This document shows, piece by piece, positions 40,354 to 50,387 of a stretch of DNA of 64,000 nucleotides. Source of the stretch: Verrucomicrobiaceae bacterium UBA2429 (GTDB lineage: Bacteria; Verrucomicrobiota; Verrucomicrobiia; Verrucomicrobiales; Verrucomicrobiaceae). A program made the translations under genes and the position numbers. The stretch's first letter is position 1. Every line of letters begins with the position of its first letter. The stretch lies in assembly GCA_002343505.1 (NCBI GenBank), contig DDQZ01000075.1, forward strand, positions 1,356-65,355, read 5' to 3'. A model generated the notes under the pieces. The model was not told the DNA's origin and made no database searches. It saw only the letters and a program-made list of their open reading frames with translations.

Positions 40354-41334
40354 ATGAAAGTCATCATCACCGGCGGCGGCGGATTTCTTGGGTCCCAGCT
40401 TTGTGAAAAAATCCTTGAGCGCGGCTCGCTTTCCGGTCCGTCTGGCGGGCAGGAGCCTGTGGATGAGATCGTGCTGTTTGACGACCGCTTTCATCTGGCC
40501 AGCAGCGAACCGCGCGTCCGCCAGGTCTGCGGTGACATCAGTGACCGCGACACGGTTCGCGAAGTCGTCGGCGCGCGCGCGGATACGGCGGTGTTCCACC
40601 TGGCCTCCATGGTAAGCGGCGAATGCGAGGAGCGCTTCGATGACGCGCTGCGGGTGAACCTCGACGGTGGACGCCATCTTTTTGAGGCCGCGCGGGCCGC
40701 CGCTGGAAGACCGCGCGTGGTCTTTGCCAGCAGCATCGCTTGTTTCGGGGGTGAGGGCATGGAGCCGGTGAACACGGACCGCACGAAGCACACTCCGCAG
40801 ACCACCTACGGCATGACCAAGGCCATCTGCGAGATGCTGGTCAACGACCACACCCGCAAAGGGCACTTTGACGGTCGCAGCGTCAGGCTGCCCACGGTGA
40901 TCATCCGGCCCGGGAGGCCGAACGCAGCGGCATCGAGCTGGGCCAGCGGCATGTTTCGCGAGCCACTGAAAGGCGAGGCATGCCATCTGCCGGTGCGCCG
41001 GGATCAATGCCATCCGATGACGGGCTACCGCACGGTGGTGGAGTCATTCATCGCCCTGCATGAGGCGCCGGAAATGCGGCTTGGCAGCGACCGCGCTTAT
41101 GTGCTGCCCGCGCATCGGGTGACACCTGAACTGGCGGACAGGGTGCTGCGCGAGGTGGCGGAGAGGCAAAAGCTGGCGCTCGGCCCCATTGTGGACGCTT
41201 TTGATCCCCGCATCCAGGGCATCGTGGACAACTGGCCGCAGGCCGTGGACGGGGCGCGCGCTGTCGCTCTGGGCATGCCTGAGCCGCCTCCGCTCAGGGA
41301 GATCGTCGAGGAGTATTTGGCCGACTTTGGATGA
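40354..41334 (+). CDS. denD: D-erythronate dehydrogenase-like NAD-dependent epimerase/dehydratase
   Basis: 326 residues of the extended SDR family: NAD-binding GGGGFLGSQL, GDISD, and the catalytic Tyr-Lys pair in TTYGMTKAICEML. The pattern IIRPGRPNAAASSWASGMFREPL is typical of DenD, which oxidises D-erythronate as the first step of its breakdown. A GntP-type permease gene converges with it, consistent with sugar-acid use. Other den genes are not in the window. Confidence 0.8.
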   Translation: MKVIITGGGGFLGSQLCEKILERGSLSGPSGGQEPVDEIVLFDDRFHLASSEPRVRQVCGDISDRDTVREVVGARADTAVFHLASMVSGECEERFDDALRVNLDGGRHLFEAARAAAGRPRVVFASSIACFGGEGMEPVNTDRTKHTPQTTYGMTKAICEMLVNDHTRKGHFDGRSVRLPTVIIRPGRPNAAASSWASGMFREPLKGEACHLPVRRDQCHPMTGYRTVVESFIALHEAPEMRLGSDRAYVLPAHRVTPELADRVLREVAERQKLALGPIVDAFDPRIQGIVDNWPQAVDGARAVALGMPEPPPLREIVEEYLADFG

Positions 41335-41343
41335 AAATCCCGG

Positions 41344-42753
41344 TCAGCCCGCTCCCGGCGCGACGGGAGCCGGCGGCATCGGCAGCACAGCGGCCAGCAG
41401 CGCCGTGATGACCAGCCCTGTGATGCTGACAATGACAAGCAGCACTGTCCAGGTTTTGAGCACTTCGATTTCGGTCAGGCCGCTCATGCGCGCGATGATC
41501 CAAAAGCCGCTGTCATTCATCCAGACCACGCACAGCCCGCCAAAGCCCACCGCCAGCGCCAGATAAACCGGGTGAAACGGGAGAGTCTGCGCGTCGAGCA
41601 TCGCCGCCATCATGCCGGAGCTGGTGATCATGGCCACGGTGGTGGAACCCTGGCTGGTCTTCAGCAGCGCCGAAATCACCCAGGCCATGACAATGAGCAT
41701 CACTCCGGCAGGGGCGCTGCCTTCGGAGAACAGCTTCTGGATGGCCGGCCCCACGCCCGCCTCCTTCAGCATGGCTCCGAAAGCTCCGCCCGCCGCAGTG
41801 ATGAGGATGATGGTGCCCGCGCTCATCATGGACTCCTCGATTTCCCTGCCAAGCCGCGCCGCTCCCGGTCTGCGCTGCCTCACATAAACCAGGACTGACG
41901 CCAGCGCGGCAGCCATGAGCGCGGCATTTGGGTCACCCGCCACCTTCATGAACATGGCCGCCTCACGCGCCCAGGCGCCCTCTGGAGCCTCGGCAGCAAA
42001 CATGGACACAAGGGTGCCGGAAGCCATCATGAGCACCGGCAGCGCGATCGGCAGGCATGAGGCAAAAAAACCCGGCAGCATCGTGGAATCATCCAGTCTC
42101 GCCTCCGGGTCCGGCGGCGCCTCTCCATGCAGGGGGCGCATGGGGATGGTGTGGCGGCCCTGCATCCAGTGCGCCAGCGCCAGCGCGGTCAAGGCGCTCG
42201 GCACAGCGACCACGATGCCCATCAGGATCATCATGCCCATGTCCACATTGAGGGCCTCCGCGGCCGCCAGCGGGCCCGGCGTCGGCGGCACCAGCGTGTG
42301 CGTGGCCACCGCGCCGCCCGCCAGCGCCAGGATGTAGAGCAGGTAGTTCTTTTTCGTGGCCAGGTGGAGCGAGCGGGCCAGCGGCACCAAAAGATAAAAC
42401 ACCGTGTCAAAAAAAACCGGCATGGACAGCACAAAGCCGGAGGACATCAATGCCGCCGGAGCGCGCCGCTCGCCGAACATCCGCAGAAAGGTGCGTACGA
42501 TGCGGTCCGCCGCGCCGCTCTCCGTCATGCATTTGCCGATGAGCGCGGCGCAGGTGATGATGACAGCCAGCTTTCCCGCGGCCACCCCCAGGGCGGCGAT
42601 CACGCGCGGCAGCTTGTCGGCGAACTCGCCCGGAGCGATGAAACTGACCGTGAACGCGGCCAGCATCAGCCCGAAAAACGCGCCGATGCGCAGGCGCACG
42701 ATGCAGAAAATGACCAGCAAAGTGCCGATCAGGAGAATCAAAAGCGGATGCAT
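41344..42753 (-). CDS. GntP-family gluconate/sugar-acid permease
   Basis: 469 residues, about 12 hydrophobic segments. Features of the GntP family are clear: NAALMAAALAS, LKTSQGSTTVAMIT and WMNDSGFWIIARMSG near the C-terminus. It imports gluconate or related sugar acids with protons. It converges with the denD-like gene, so both may belong to one sugar-acid locus. Confidence 0.92.
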   Translation of the reverse strand: MHPLLILLIGTLLVIFCIVRLRIGAFFGLMLAAFTVSFIAPGEFADKLPRVIAALGVAAGKLAVIITCAALIGKCMTESGAADRIVRTFLRMFGERRAPAALMSSGFVLSMPVFFDTVFYLLVPLARSLHLATKKNYLLYILALAGGAVATHTLVPPTPGPLAAAEALNVDMGMMILMGIVVAVPSALTALALAHWMQGRHTIPMRPLHGEAPPDPEARLDDSTMLPGFFASCLPIALPVLMMASGTLVSMFAAEAPEGAWAREAAMFMKVAGDPNAALMAAALASVLVYVRQRRPGAARLGREIEESMMSAGTIILITAAGGAFGAMLKEAGVGPAIQKLFSEGSAPAGVMLIVMAWVISALLKTSQGSTTVAMITSSGMMAAMLDAQTLPFHPVYLALAVGFGGLCVVWMNDSGFWIIARMSGLTEIEVLKTWTVLLVIVSITGLVITALLAAVLPMPPAPVAPGAG

Positions 42754-42822
42754 GAAGCGCGCAGGCTACGGGGATCCGGAAATCTTGGCGATGCTAAAAT
42801 GCGGGCATTCCCTGCCGCTTCA

Positions 42823-44667
42823 TCATCTTCCCGCCACTGGCAGCGCGATGTGGGAGGGGTGGGCCGCGTCATGGTGGATGGTGTTCACGGCGGTCTCGAC
42901 GCGGCGGTTGTCGTTGAGCGGCTCGCCCGTGTTGGGATTCACATCGAAGCGCGGGAAATTGCTGCTGCTGATGTCCACGCGGATGCGGTGGTCTTTTTTG
43001 AAGACGTTGCTGGTGGGATAAAGACGGATCGTCACCGGATAAATGCGCCCGCGCTCCATGAGCTTCTCGGTCTTGAGCGAGTCGCGGAAGCGCGCGCGCA
43101 CGATGCCATCGGTGAGGTTCATGTCGAAGCCGCCGGGCCAGTCAGCCGAGGGCGGATACACGTCCACCAGCTTCGCGGTGAAGTCGGTGTCCACGGAAGT
43201 GGAGGAAACCCAGAGCCTCACTTCGATCTCGCCCGTGACCTCGGTGTCTTGCGCCAGAGGTTCCGTCTGAAAAACGACCACGTCATTGCGCGCGGAGAGC
43301 GGCACGGGGTTCGGCCAGTTCCACACATGCGGGCCGCCCACTTGATTCCACGCGCCCTGGAGCAGGATGTCATTGCCGCTGGAGATGCAGCCGCCGATGG
43401 TGGGCACAGGGTTTTTTGGATCAAAGGTGTAGCTCGTGCTGCCGGTGCTCGTGTCCGTGGAGAGCGCGCCGCCTTTGCCGAGATGATACTTCGTGGGCTT
43501 GGACTTCGCGGGCGGCCATTCCTTTTCACTGCGCCAGGAGCCGCCGTGGTTCAGCAGGCCCTTGCCGGTCTTTTTGCCATCACCCGTGCCCATGACAAAG
43601 ATGCGCACCTTGGTGGCAAAATGGCCGTCTTTGCCGATGCCGCTGTCCTCACCCTTCATGAAGTGGTCGAACCATTGCTTGCGCCAGGCCAGCTCGTCCG
43701 GGATGGCCGCCTCGGGGCCGAAGTCCACCTGCCCGTGGCTGCTCTTCGCCTGCGCGCCGTGGATCCACGGTCCCATGATGAGATAGACATCGCTTTTCAG
43801 CGTCTTCGACAACGCGGCAAAATTCGCCGTCGTATTGCCCGCCCAGGAGTCATACCAGCCGCCGACGAGATAGACCGGGATGTCTTTGTACTGCGCCGTG
43901 TGGTCGAGGATGTTGTTCGGCTTCCAATACTCATTGTCCGCGCCATTGCTCATGGCGCCGACGAGCCACTCCTCATACTCCGGGGCCAGCCGCAGCGGCG
44001 TCATACCGGGGCGCAGGGGAAGGTTGTTGAGGTAATGAAAGCGGTTGTCCGTCATCTCCTGCAGCACCGCCTGCGTGGCGGGGTCCTGCGCGCCGCGGCT
44101 GCCTTTGGCGGCGTTGAGCATGATCCAGTTCCAAAAGCGCATCTCAAACGCGCCCGCGTTGCGCACCGATTGCACGCCGCAGTTCGACACCGCGTCCACC
44201 GGGATGATCGTCGTCAACTCGGGCGCGCCCGCCAGAGCCATGGCGTGCTGCGTGCCGCCGACATACGAGGTGCCCACCATGCCGATCTTGCCATTGCTCC
44301 ACGGCTGCCTGCCGATCCATGCCGCGCAATCCACCCCATCGGGGCCGTCATCGCTCATCCAGTGCCACACGCCCTCGCTCTTGTAGCGGCCCCGGCAGTC
44401 CTGCGAGACAAAGACGTAACCGTTTTTGGCAAAGTATTCGCCGAAGCGCTTCGAGCCGTCCTTGTTGTATGGCAGACGAGTCAGAATGACCGGCAGCCTG
44501 CACTCCAATGCCTTGCCGTCTATGGCTGGGCGATAAACATCCGTGGCCAGCTTCACACCGTCCCGCATCGGCACCATGATGTCCTTTTCCACCAGCACCT
44601 CCTGGGCATGAAGCTTGGTCAGCAGAAGCAATAGCGCGGGCAGCAGCAAAAGAGGGCGTGGGATCAT
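42823..44667 (-). CDS. Secreted CocE/NonD-family hydrolase
   Basis: 614 residues with a signal peptide (LLLLPALLLLLTKLHA). An alpha/beta-hydrolase domain has the nucleophile in GMVGTSYVGG and HG segments, then the X-Pro dipeptidyl-peptidase C-terminal beta domain (GEIEVRLWVSSTSVDTDFTAKL). Family members hydrolyse esters or acyl-peptides; the natural substrate is not known. Start at 44,667 is followed directly by the signal peptide, while the longer upstream frame is shadow sequence of the next gene. Confidence 0.88.
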   Translation of the reverse strand: MIPRPLLLLPALLLLLTKLHAQEVLVEKDIMVPMRDGVKLATDVYRPAIDGKALECRLPVILTRLPYNKDGSKRFGEYFAKNGYVFVSQDCRGRYKSEGVWHWMSDDGPDGVDCAAWIGRQPWSNGKIGMVGTSYVGGTQHAMALAGAPELTTIIPVDAVSNCGVQSVRNAGAFEMRFWNWIMLNAAKGSRGAQDPATQAVLQEMTDNRFHYLNNLPLRPGMTPLRLAPEYEEWLVGAMSNGADNEYWKPNNILDHTAQYKDIPVYLVGGWYDSWAGNTTANFAALSKTLKSDVYLIMGPWIHGAQAKSSHGQVDFGPEAAIPDELAWRKQWFDHFMKGEDSGIGKDGHFATKVRIFVMGTGDGKKTGKGLLNHGGSWRSEKEWPPAKSKPTKYHLGKGGALSTDTSTGSTSYTFDPKNPVPTIGGCISSGNDILLQGAWNQVGGPHVWNWPNPVPLSARNDVVVFQTEPLAQDTEVTGEIEVRLWVSSTSVDTDFTAKLVDVYPPSADWPGGFDMNLTDGIVRARFRDSLKTEKLMERGRIYPVTIRLYPTSNVFKKDHRIRVDISSSNFPRFDVNPNTGEPLNDNRRVETAVNTIHHDAAHPSHIALPVAGR

Positions 44668-44714
44668 GAGGCGGAGTTTAACGGGCAGCGCGCGCACATG
44701 CTTGCCCGCAAAGC

Positions 44715-45428
44715 TCAGCGCCAGGCAATCATCCGGTATGAGCCAAACAAGGTGCCCCAAGTGCGCACCTGCCACTCCGCGCCAAGACCCAGCGCGCGCG
44801 GCAGCTCGTCTCCGCGGAATCCCGCGCGGATGCTCACCTGCATGTCGTAATGCTGCACCGGATGCAGCTCGGCGATGCCGCACAATAGCCGCCCCAGCAG
44901 CGCGTGACGCCGGCGTCTTTCCGGTTCGGCGGCCAGGATGAGACGCGCCGAGGCGGGAAGGCGCGCGCCCAACTCGCGCAAGCGGTCGTCTTCGAAATGA
45001 TGAAGGAACAAATTCGCCAGCAGCACCTCGCCCTCCGGCAGGGGCTGCGCGAGAAGATCGCCCTGCGTCCAGGCCGAGAGAGCGGGCCATGCTGCGGGAC
45101 GCGGCGCGAGGTCCGCCCCGTGCAGATTCTCCGGCTGGCAAAGCCCGGCTTGAAGCAGACTCAGGGACAGCGCGCCATCCCCGGCGCCCAGCTCGATGAC
45201 GCGCCAGTCCGGCCTGGCATGGAGCCGCATCATGCGTGCCAGCCATCGGTGGTTGCCCATCACCGCATTGACCAAAAGCATCTCCTCGCGCGCGCGCATG
45301 GCGGCGGGATCATCCGGTGGCAGTGCGTCAAGCAGCTCCGGAATCACACGCCGCTTGTGAAATCCGTCCAGCCGCCAGAAGGGAAAGACGGGAAACCGGG
45401 CCGCGTCGTGTGCGGGGCGGTCTGTCAT
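44715..45428 (-). CDS. Class I SAM-dependent methyltransferase
   Basis: About 237 residues with motif I VIELGAGDGALSLSL and a following HGADLAP acidic turn. No substrate signature. Its ATG overlaps the TGA of sufD (TGATG), so it is translationally coupled to the end of the suf operon. It could serve as a small-molecule methyltransferase; function unknown. Confidence 0.8.
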   Translation of the reverse strand: MTDRPAHDAARFPVFPFWRLDGFHKRRVIPELLDALPPDDPAAMRAREEMLLVNAVMGNHRWLARMMRLHARPDWRVIELGAGDGALSLSLLQAGLCQPENLHGADLAPRPAAWPALSAWTQGDLLAQPLPEGEVLLANLFLHHFEDDRLRELGARLPASARLILAAEPERRRRHALLGRLLCGIAELHPVQHYDMQVSIRAGFRGDELPRALGLGAEWQVRTWGTLFGSYRMIAWR

Positions 45429-46714
45429 CACACCGCACGCTCCAGCTTTTCATCAATGCGCGCCACGAGCGTGTCGAGCACCTCGCTGTTGCCAAAGCGC
45501 TCGATCACATCCGAGAGGAAGCCCTCGACAATCAGCTTGCGCGATTCCTGGTCGGGAATGCCGCGTGCTTTGAGATAAAAAAGCTCCTCGTCAGGAATCG
45601 GCCCGCTCGTCGCGCCATGGCTGCATTTGACCTGGTCGGCGTTGATCTCGAGACCGGGCATGCTGTTGGCTTCGGCTTCCTCACTGTTAACGAGGTTGCG
45701 GCAGGTTTGATAAGCGTCGGTGTAATGCGCGCCTTCATCGACGATGATGAGGCCGCTGAACACGCTGCGCGATTTGCCGTAGAGGGCGTTTTTGTAAAGC
45801 AGGTCGCTGGTGGCGCGCGGGGCCTTGTGGCGCTGCAATGTGCGCTGATCGACGACTTGATCGCCGATGGGCATGGAGACGCTGAGCATGTCGCTGCGGG
45901 CGCCTTCGCCGACGAGATCGCTGACGCTTTCGCTGCGGCTGAAGGCGGCGCCGAGCTGCACCTGGAAGCTTTTCACGCTGGCGTCGCGTCCGGCGGTGAT
46001 GCTGCTCATGTGGAGCGCCTGCGCGTCATCGGCGAGCTCCTGGCAGGCGGCGTAGGTGATCTTGCTGCCGCTGCCGCCGACGAGATCGGCGATGGCGATG
46101 CTGAGGCCGCCCTCACCTTCGAGGCTACGATAATGATCAACGACGCTGACCTGTGCGTTGTCCTGCGCGACGACGAGCGTGTGCGGAAAGATGGCGGCGT
46201 GATCGCCGACGACCCAGTGGAAGATTTCGACGGGCTTCTCGATGACGACGTTCTTCGGCACGATGATGACGGAGCCGGCTTTGACATGCGCGAGATGCAG
46301 CGCGGCGAACTTGGAGGAGCCGAGCGGCAGATCACCCTTCAAGAAGTGCTGCTTGAGCACGTCCTCATGCGTTTTGAGCGCCTCGGCGAAACTGACGCAG
46401 ACGACGCCAGCGGGAAGATCGCTGGTTTCGGACTCGACTAGCGTGTCATTGACGAAAACAAAACGCGCCGCGCGTTCCTTGAGGCCCTGCGTGGCGGCGA
46501 GAGCGGCCTGGGACTGCTCTGCGGACGGTTTTTGCGCCGGGGCGTGTGTTTCGAGATCGATCTTCTTCGCGTTCGAGTAGCGCCAGTGCTCGTCTTTGAG
46601 ACCGGGAAGCGGCAGGGACTGGAATTCGGTCCACGCGGCGTCTGAGCGAGTGCGGAACCAATCAGGCGTGGAGGAATTGCGGGAGGGAGAGAGCGTGAGG
46701 AGAGCGGAGGGCAT
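45428..46714 (-). CDS. sufD: Fe-S cluster assembly protein SufD
   Basis: 428 residues. SufD pairs with SufB and SufC to form the SufBC2D scaffold. The N-terminal lead is short; the core has the beta-helix block, LEINADQVKCSHGATSGPIPDEELFYLKARGIP, which matches SufD. It lies on the minus strand with sufB and sufC but separated from sufB by a RhuM cassette. ATG at 46,714 chosen over the TTG at 46,729. Confidence 0.93.
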   Translation of the reverse strand: MPSALLTLSPSRNSSTPDWFRTRSDAAWTEFQSLPLPGLKDEHWRYSNAKKIDLETHAPAQKPSAEQSQAALAATQGLKERAARFVFVNDTLVESETSDLPAGVVCVSFAEALKTHEDVLKQHFLKGDLPLGSSKFAALHLAHVKAGSVIIVPKNVVIEKPVEIFHWVVGDHAAIFPHTLVVAQDNAQVSVVDHYRSLEGEGGLSIAIADLVGGSGSKITYAACQELADDAQALHMSSITAGRDASVKSFQVQLGAAFSRSESVSDLVGEGARSDMLSVSMPIGDQVVDQRTLQRHKAPRATSDLLYKNALYGKSRSVFSGLIIVDEGAHYTDAYQTCRNLVNSEEAEANSMPGLEINADQVKCSHGATSGPIPDEELFYLKARGIPDQESRKLIVEGFLSDVIERFGNSEVLDTLVARIDEKLERAV

Positions 46715-46755
46715 GTTTGAAAATGACAAATGGCGAATTCAGATGGACGAAGGGT

Positions 46756-47790
46756 TCACTCTGACTTGGGGCGCTTGGTTTTGGCTTTGGGGAGTTGTTT
46801 GACGAGGTGATCGAAGTCGGACTCGAACTCGCGGTCCTGGCGGATGCGGAAGTCGGCGTATTCTTTTTCAGCAAGCGCCAGTGCAACAGCATGCGACACG
46901 CGACCTTTGTCTTGAAGGATTTCCTGCTCGTTGAACTGGAGGAAGGCATCGAGCCTCGTGATCCAATCCGTCATACGCATGGCGCGGCCACGGCTGGCCT
47001 GGAACTCGGCGTGGTCGAGGTACATGTCCACGATGTGGTTCAGCGCCTTGAGTTCTTCCGGCTGGAGGTAGTTTTTGGCAATACCGACATCGGATTTGAG
47101 GATTTTGCCCTTCGGAGCCTTCCGCCAGGTGGTCAGGCCCATGGTCGGGAGCTTTTTGTCGGCACGCTCGGCGATGATTTCGGCGGCGGTATGGCCTGTG
47201 ATGGCAAAATGGAGCTTGTTCTGCACCGTGGCGAAAAACTGCTCTGCAGCGGCGGTGCTGGGCGAGTAGTCGATGGCCGTGGCGAAGATGTCGGTGATCT
47301 TCTGGTAGGCGAGGCGCTCACTGGCGCGGATTTCCCGCACCTCCTCCAGCAATTCGTCAAAGTAGCGGGTGTCAAAGCGGGTGCCGTGCTTGAATCGCTC
47401 CTTGTCGATGGCAAAACCTTTGAGGATGTAGCTTTTAAGCCTGTCCGTGGCCCAGGTGCGAAATTGCGTCGCCCGGGCGCTCTGCACCCGGTATCCGACG
47501 GCGATGATGGCTTCGAGGCTGTAGAAGGTCACTTTGCGGGTGACCTCCCGGCTGCCCTCTTTTTGAACTATTGAGGATTCCTCAATAGTTGCCGCCGGGT
47601 TCAGTTCACGCTCCGCATAGATGTTCGTCAGGTGGAGCGAAACATTGCTCAAAGAACACTCATAAAGCTCGGCAATGAGCTTTTGCGTCAGCCAGACGTT
47701 TTCATTCTCAAACCGCACCTCCACGCGAGTCCGGCCATCTTCGGTCTCGAAGATGGTGATCTCGGGCTGATGTGAAGGCTGGGGACTCAT
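46756..47790 (-). CDS. RhuM-family protein
   Basis: 344 residues. EITIFETEDGRTRVEVRFENENVWLTQK at the N-terminus, an ANT/KilA-N-like DNA-binding half, and the middle TFYSLEAIIAVGYRVQSARATQFRTWAT are diagnostic of RhuM, a virulence-associated protein of unknown biochemistry common on mobile islands. The stop of the upstream gene overlaps its ATG by four bases. Together with two small upstream genes it forms a cassette between sufB and sufD. Confidence 0.88.
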   Translation of the reverse strand: MSPQPSHQPEITIFETEDGRTRVEVRFENENVWLTQKLIAELYECSLSNVSLHLTNIYAERELNPAATIEESSIVQKEGSREVTRKVTFYSLEAIIAVGYRVQSARATQFRTWATDRLKSYILKGFAIDKERFKHGTRFDTRYFDELLEEVREIRASERLAYQKITDIFATAIDYSPSTAAAEQFFATVQNKLHFAITGHTAAEIIAERADKKLPTMGLTTWRKAPKGKILKSDVGIAKNYLQPEELKALNHIVDMYLDHAEFQASRGRAMRMTDWITRLDAFLQFNEQEILQDKGRVSHAVALALAEKEYADFRIRQDREFESDFDHLVKQLPKAKTKRPKSE

Positions 47791-48293
47791 TGAGGTTTAG
47801 GAGCGGTGTAGAGCGCATCACCTGGCTGGAGACGGCGTCCGTGACGAAAGCCTCGTTCCTTGTTCAGAGCCTGTTTGAGGTAGTCGGATGGGAGATCCTT
47901 GGCAGGCGTCCAGAGAACCTCCCAAGAATCCACAAAACCGAAACGGAAGATCTTTTTGAATGCCTTCTGATCTGCGACACCGATGAAGGCGTCGGAAGGA
48001 ATGCCCTTGAAGGTATGAGGACGCATAAACTCTGCGGCAGACACTTTACGGCAACGAACAGTGTCGCTGGAACAGGCTGGCAGAATCAAAAGATAACCGA
48101 TCATGAGAACGGTAAAAGAAAGTCGGACTACGCTCGAAAGCGGTGTCGACGATGCGAGGCTTCGCCCTCGCATCTCTGCCACCGCACTCCACGACCCTGT
48201 CGCGTGATTAGAGAGTGCCTGAGTTACCGAGGAATCCTCGGCAACTGCTCGCTCTTCATCGGAGAGGTTGATTGGTGCAGTACAATCAGTCAT
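47787..48293 (-). CDS. Small membrane/lipoprotein-like protein of unknown function
   Basis: 168 residues. A hydrophobic segment VLMIGYLLILPACSS near residue 60-75 resembles a lipobox, but it lies internally with a cytosolic lead, so either the real start is later or it is a single-span protein. C-terminal part is charged. Its ATG overlaps the stop of the upstream gene at 48,286, and its stop overlaps the RhuM start. No family recognised. Confidence 0.5.
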   Translation of the reverse strand: MTDCTAPINLSDEERAVAEDSSVTQALSNHATGSWSAVAEMRGRSLASSTPLSSVVRLSFTVLMIGYLLILPACSSDTVRCRKVSAAEFMRPHTFKGIPSDAFIGVADQKAFKKIFRFGFVDSWEVLWTPAKDLPSDYLKQALNKERGFRHGRRLQPGDALYTAPKPQ

Positions 48294-48621
48294 CGGAAGC
48301 TGGCACGGGCGGTTGAGGTTCGCGAACCCATGGTTTTTTGATTGATCGGCGTTGTGCTTGCCACCCCAAGGGCAGATCAGCCAATTCGGCAATGGAGGGA
48401 TCAAGGCGAACAACTTCGCCCAAACCTACGATCAGAAGTTCTTTGGTTGTGACGGAATTACCCGAATGGAACTGCCAAGACCCGTCTTCTCCGTCATGAA
48501 AGACCTGCAAAATAGGCAAGCCTTGCTTGAAGATGTGCGTCGAGGTGAATGAAGCCGTGTTCGGAGCATCGGCGAATTGCCATGCACTCAGAATCTCGGC
48601 TTTGGTGGCTAGGTTCGACAT
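48286..48621 (-). CDS. Small conserved protein of unknown function
   Basis: 111 residues, acidic. It has an ILQVFHDGEDGSWQFHSG segment and ends near LDPSIAELADLPLGWQAQRRS, a pattern I have seen in short uncharacterised bacterial proteins without an assigned function. First gene of the three-gene RhuM cassette; the next gene overlaps its end by 8 bases. Confidence 0.5.
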   Translation of the reverse strand: MSNLATKAEILSAWQFADAPNTASFTSTHIFKQGLPILQVFHDGEDGSWQFHSGNSVTTKELLIVGLGEVVRLDPSIAELADLPLGWQAQRRSIKKPWVREPQPPVPASDD

Positions 48622-48655
48622 TCGTCATTCTGGTTTCGTGATTCCGCACCTGCGG

Positions 48656-50104
48656 CTAGCCAACGCTCCCCTCCATCTCCAGATCAATGAGCCGCTTCAG
48701 TTCGACGCTGTATTCCATCGGGAATTCCTTGGCGAGGTCGTTGATGAAGCCGTTCACAGAGAGGCTCATCGCCTCGGCTTCGCTGAGGCCGCGCTGCATG
48801 AGGTAGAAGATCTGGTCGGCGCTGACCTGGCTGACGCTCGCTTCATGCTGCGTGGCGTGCTGGTTGCCGCGCACGGAGATGGCGGGGTAGGTGTCGGTGC
48901 GGCTGTTGGGGTTGATGAGCAGGGCGTCGCACTCGGTGTTGTTTTTGCAGCCTTTGAGGTGCTTCGGGATGTGCACGAGGCCACGGTAGGTGGCGCGGCC
49001 TTCGCCGATGCTGATGGATTTGCTGATAACGTTGCTGGTGGTCTCGTCGGCGGCGTGGACCATCTTGGCGCCGGTGTCCTGATGCTGGCCGCTGTTTGCC
49101 AAGGCGATGCTGATGACTTCGCCACGGGCACGTTTGCCCTTCATGATGACGCCGGGGTATTTCATGGTGAGGCGGCTGCCGATGTTGCAGTCGATCCAGC
49201 GCACTTCGGCGTCCTCGTGGGCGATGCCGCGCTTGGTGACGAGGTTGAAGACGTTGCTGCTCCAGTTCTGCACGGTGACGTATTGGATCTTCGCGCCTTT
49301 CATGGCGACGAGTTCGACGACGGCGCTGTGCAGCGTGGCGGTCTCAAACTTCGGCGCGGTGCAGCCTTCCATGTACATCACTTCCGCGCCTTCATCGGCG
49401 ATGATGAGCGTGCGCTCGAACTGGCCGAACTGCTCGCTGTTGATGCGGAAGTAGGCCTGCAGCGGATGCTTCACCTTCACGCCGGGCGGCACGTAGATGA
49501 ACGAGCCGCCGCTGAAGACGGCGCTGTTGAGCGCGGAGAATTTGTTGTCGCCGGTGGGGATGACCTTGCCGAACCACTTTTTGAAGATCTCGGGGTATTT
49601 GTGCAGGCCTTCGGTGCTGTTGACGAAGATGACGCCCTGCTCCTCGACGGCGGCTTTGATGTTCGAGTAGGCGGCCTCGCTGTCATACTGCGCCTCGACG
49701 CCGGCGAGGAATTTGCGTTCCTGCTCGGGGATGCCGAGCCGGTCGAAGGTCTTCTTCACGTCCTCCGGCACCTCGTCCCAGGAGCGTTTCGGCTTCTGGC
49801 CGTCGCTGAGGTAGTAGCGGAACTCGTCGAACTTGATGTTTTCGAGGTCCTTCGTGGCCCAATGCGTGGGCATGGGCTTTTCCTGGAAGACTTTGAGAGC
49901 TTTGTGCCGGAACTCGCGGATCCAATCGGGATCGCCCTTCACATCGGCGATGTAGTCGATGGTCTTTTCGGTGATGCCGAAGCCGGAGTCGAACTTGTTG
50001 CGCTCCGGGAAGGTGAAGTCGCCGACGCTATCGACGCGGATGTCGGAGATGGCCGAGACTTCAGGAGACTCGGTTTCGATGGGAGAATCGGGGGCGATGA
50101 CCAT
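48656..50104 (-). CDS. sufB: Fe-S cluster assembly protein SufB
   Basis: 482 residues, family length. Core signatures: [33 protein letters not shown], the cysteine-bearing [20 protein letters not shown] segment, and the C-terminal QASVSQ-type ending. SufB is the scaffold on which Fe-S clusters are built with SufC and SufD. It is the middle gene of a suf group, with a PIN toxin pair between it and sufC and a RhuM cassette before sufD. Confidence 0.95.
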   Translation of the reverse strand: MVIAPDSPIETESPEVSAISDIRVDSVGDFTFPERNKFDSGFGITEKTIDYIADVKGDPDWIREFRHKALKVFQEKPMPTHWATKDLENIKFDEFRYYLSDGQKPKRSWDEVPEDVKKTFDRLGIPEQERKFLAGVEAQYDSEAAYSNIKAAVEEQGVIFVNSTEGLHKYPEIFKKWFGKVIPTGDNKFSALNSAVFSGGSFIYVPPGVKVKHPLQAYFRINSEQFGQFERTLIIADEGAEVMYMEGCTAPKFETATLHSAVVELVAMKGAKIQYVTVQNWSSNVFNLVTKRGIAHEDAEVRWIDCNIGSRLTMKYPGVIMKGKRARGEVISIALANSGQHQDTGAKMVHAADETTSNVISKSISIGEGRATYRGLVHIPKHLKGCKNNTECDALLINPNSRTDTYPAISVRGNQHATQHEASVSQVSADQIFYLMQRGLSEAEAMSLSVNGFINDLAKEFPMEYSVELKRLIDLEMEGSVG

Positions 50105-50146
50105 GGGGATTTATGATTTACGATTTTTGATTTATGATTTCAGAAG

Positions 50147-50386
50147 TCAGCTCTCGGTGGCGGCAGGTGGGTCTTCTCGAAGGACGAAGGACTCGGGCGC
50201 TGCTGCTTCGTAAGTGACTGGACTGCGACGAACGATGGGGCGGTCGGCGAAGACCCAGCCTTCGCGTTTGAGCCGTTCGCTCACCTCGCGCATGTGGGCG
50301 TTGAAGCGGTCGAGGTCATAGCCGCATTCCGCAAAGATGGCTTCGCGGTTGGCACGGACTTCGGCGACGATGGGATCGGTAGTCAT
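50147..50386 (-). CDS. Small protein likely acting as antitoxin to the PIN toxin
   Basis: 79 residues, starting MTTDPIVAEVRANREAIFAECGYDLDRF. The sequence resembles short proteins that precede or follow PIN-domain toxins. Its ATG begins 2 bases after the PIN gene stop, so the order is toxin first. Identification as antitoxin is by position and size only. Confidence 0.5.
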   Translation of the reverse strand: MTTDPIVAEVRANREAIFAECGYDLDRFNAHMREVSERLKREGWVFADRPIVRRSPVTYEAAAPESFVLREDPPAATES

Positions 50387-50387
50387 G

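Noticed and set aside
42127-44634. An 835-residue plus-strand frame over GntP and CocE genes
   Set aside because: Antisense to two clear genes, Arg/His-rich, without start context.
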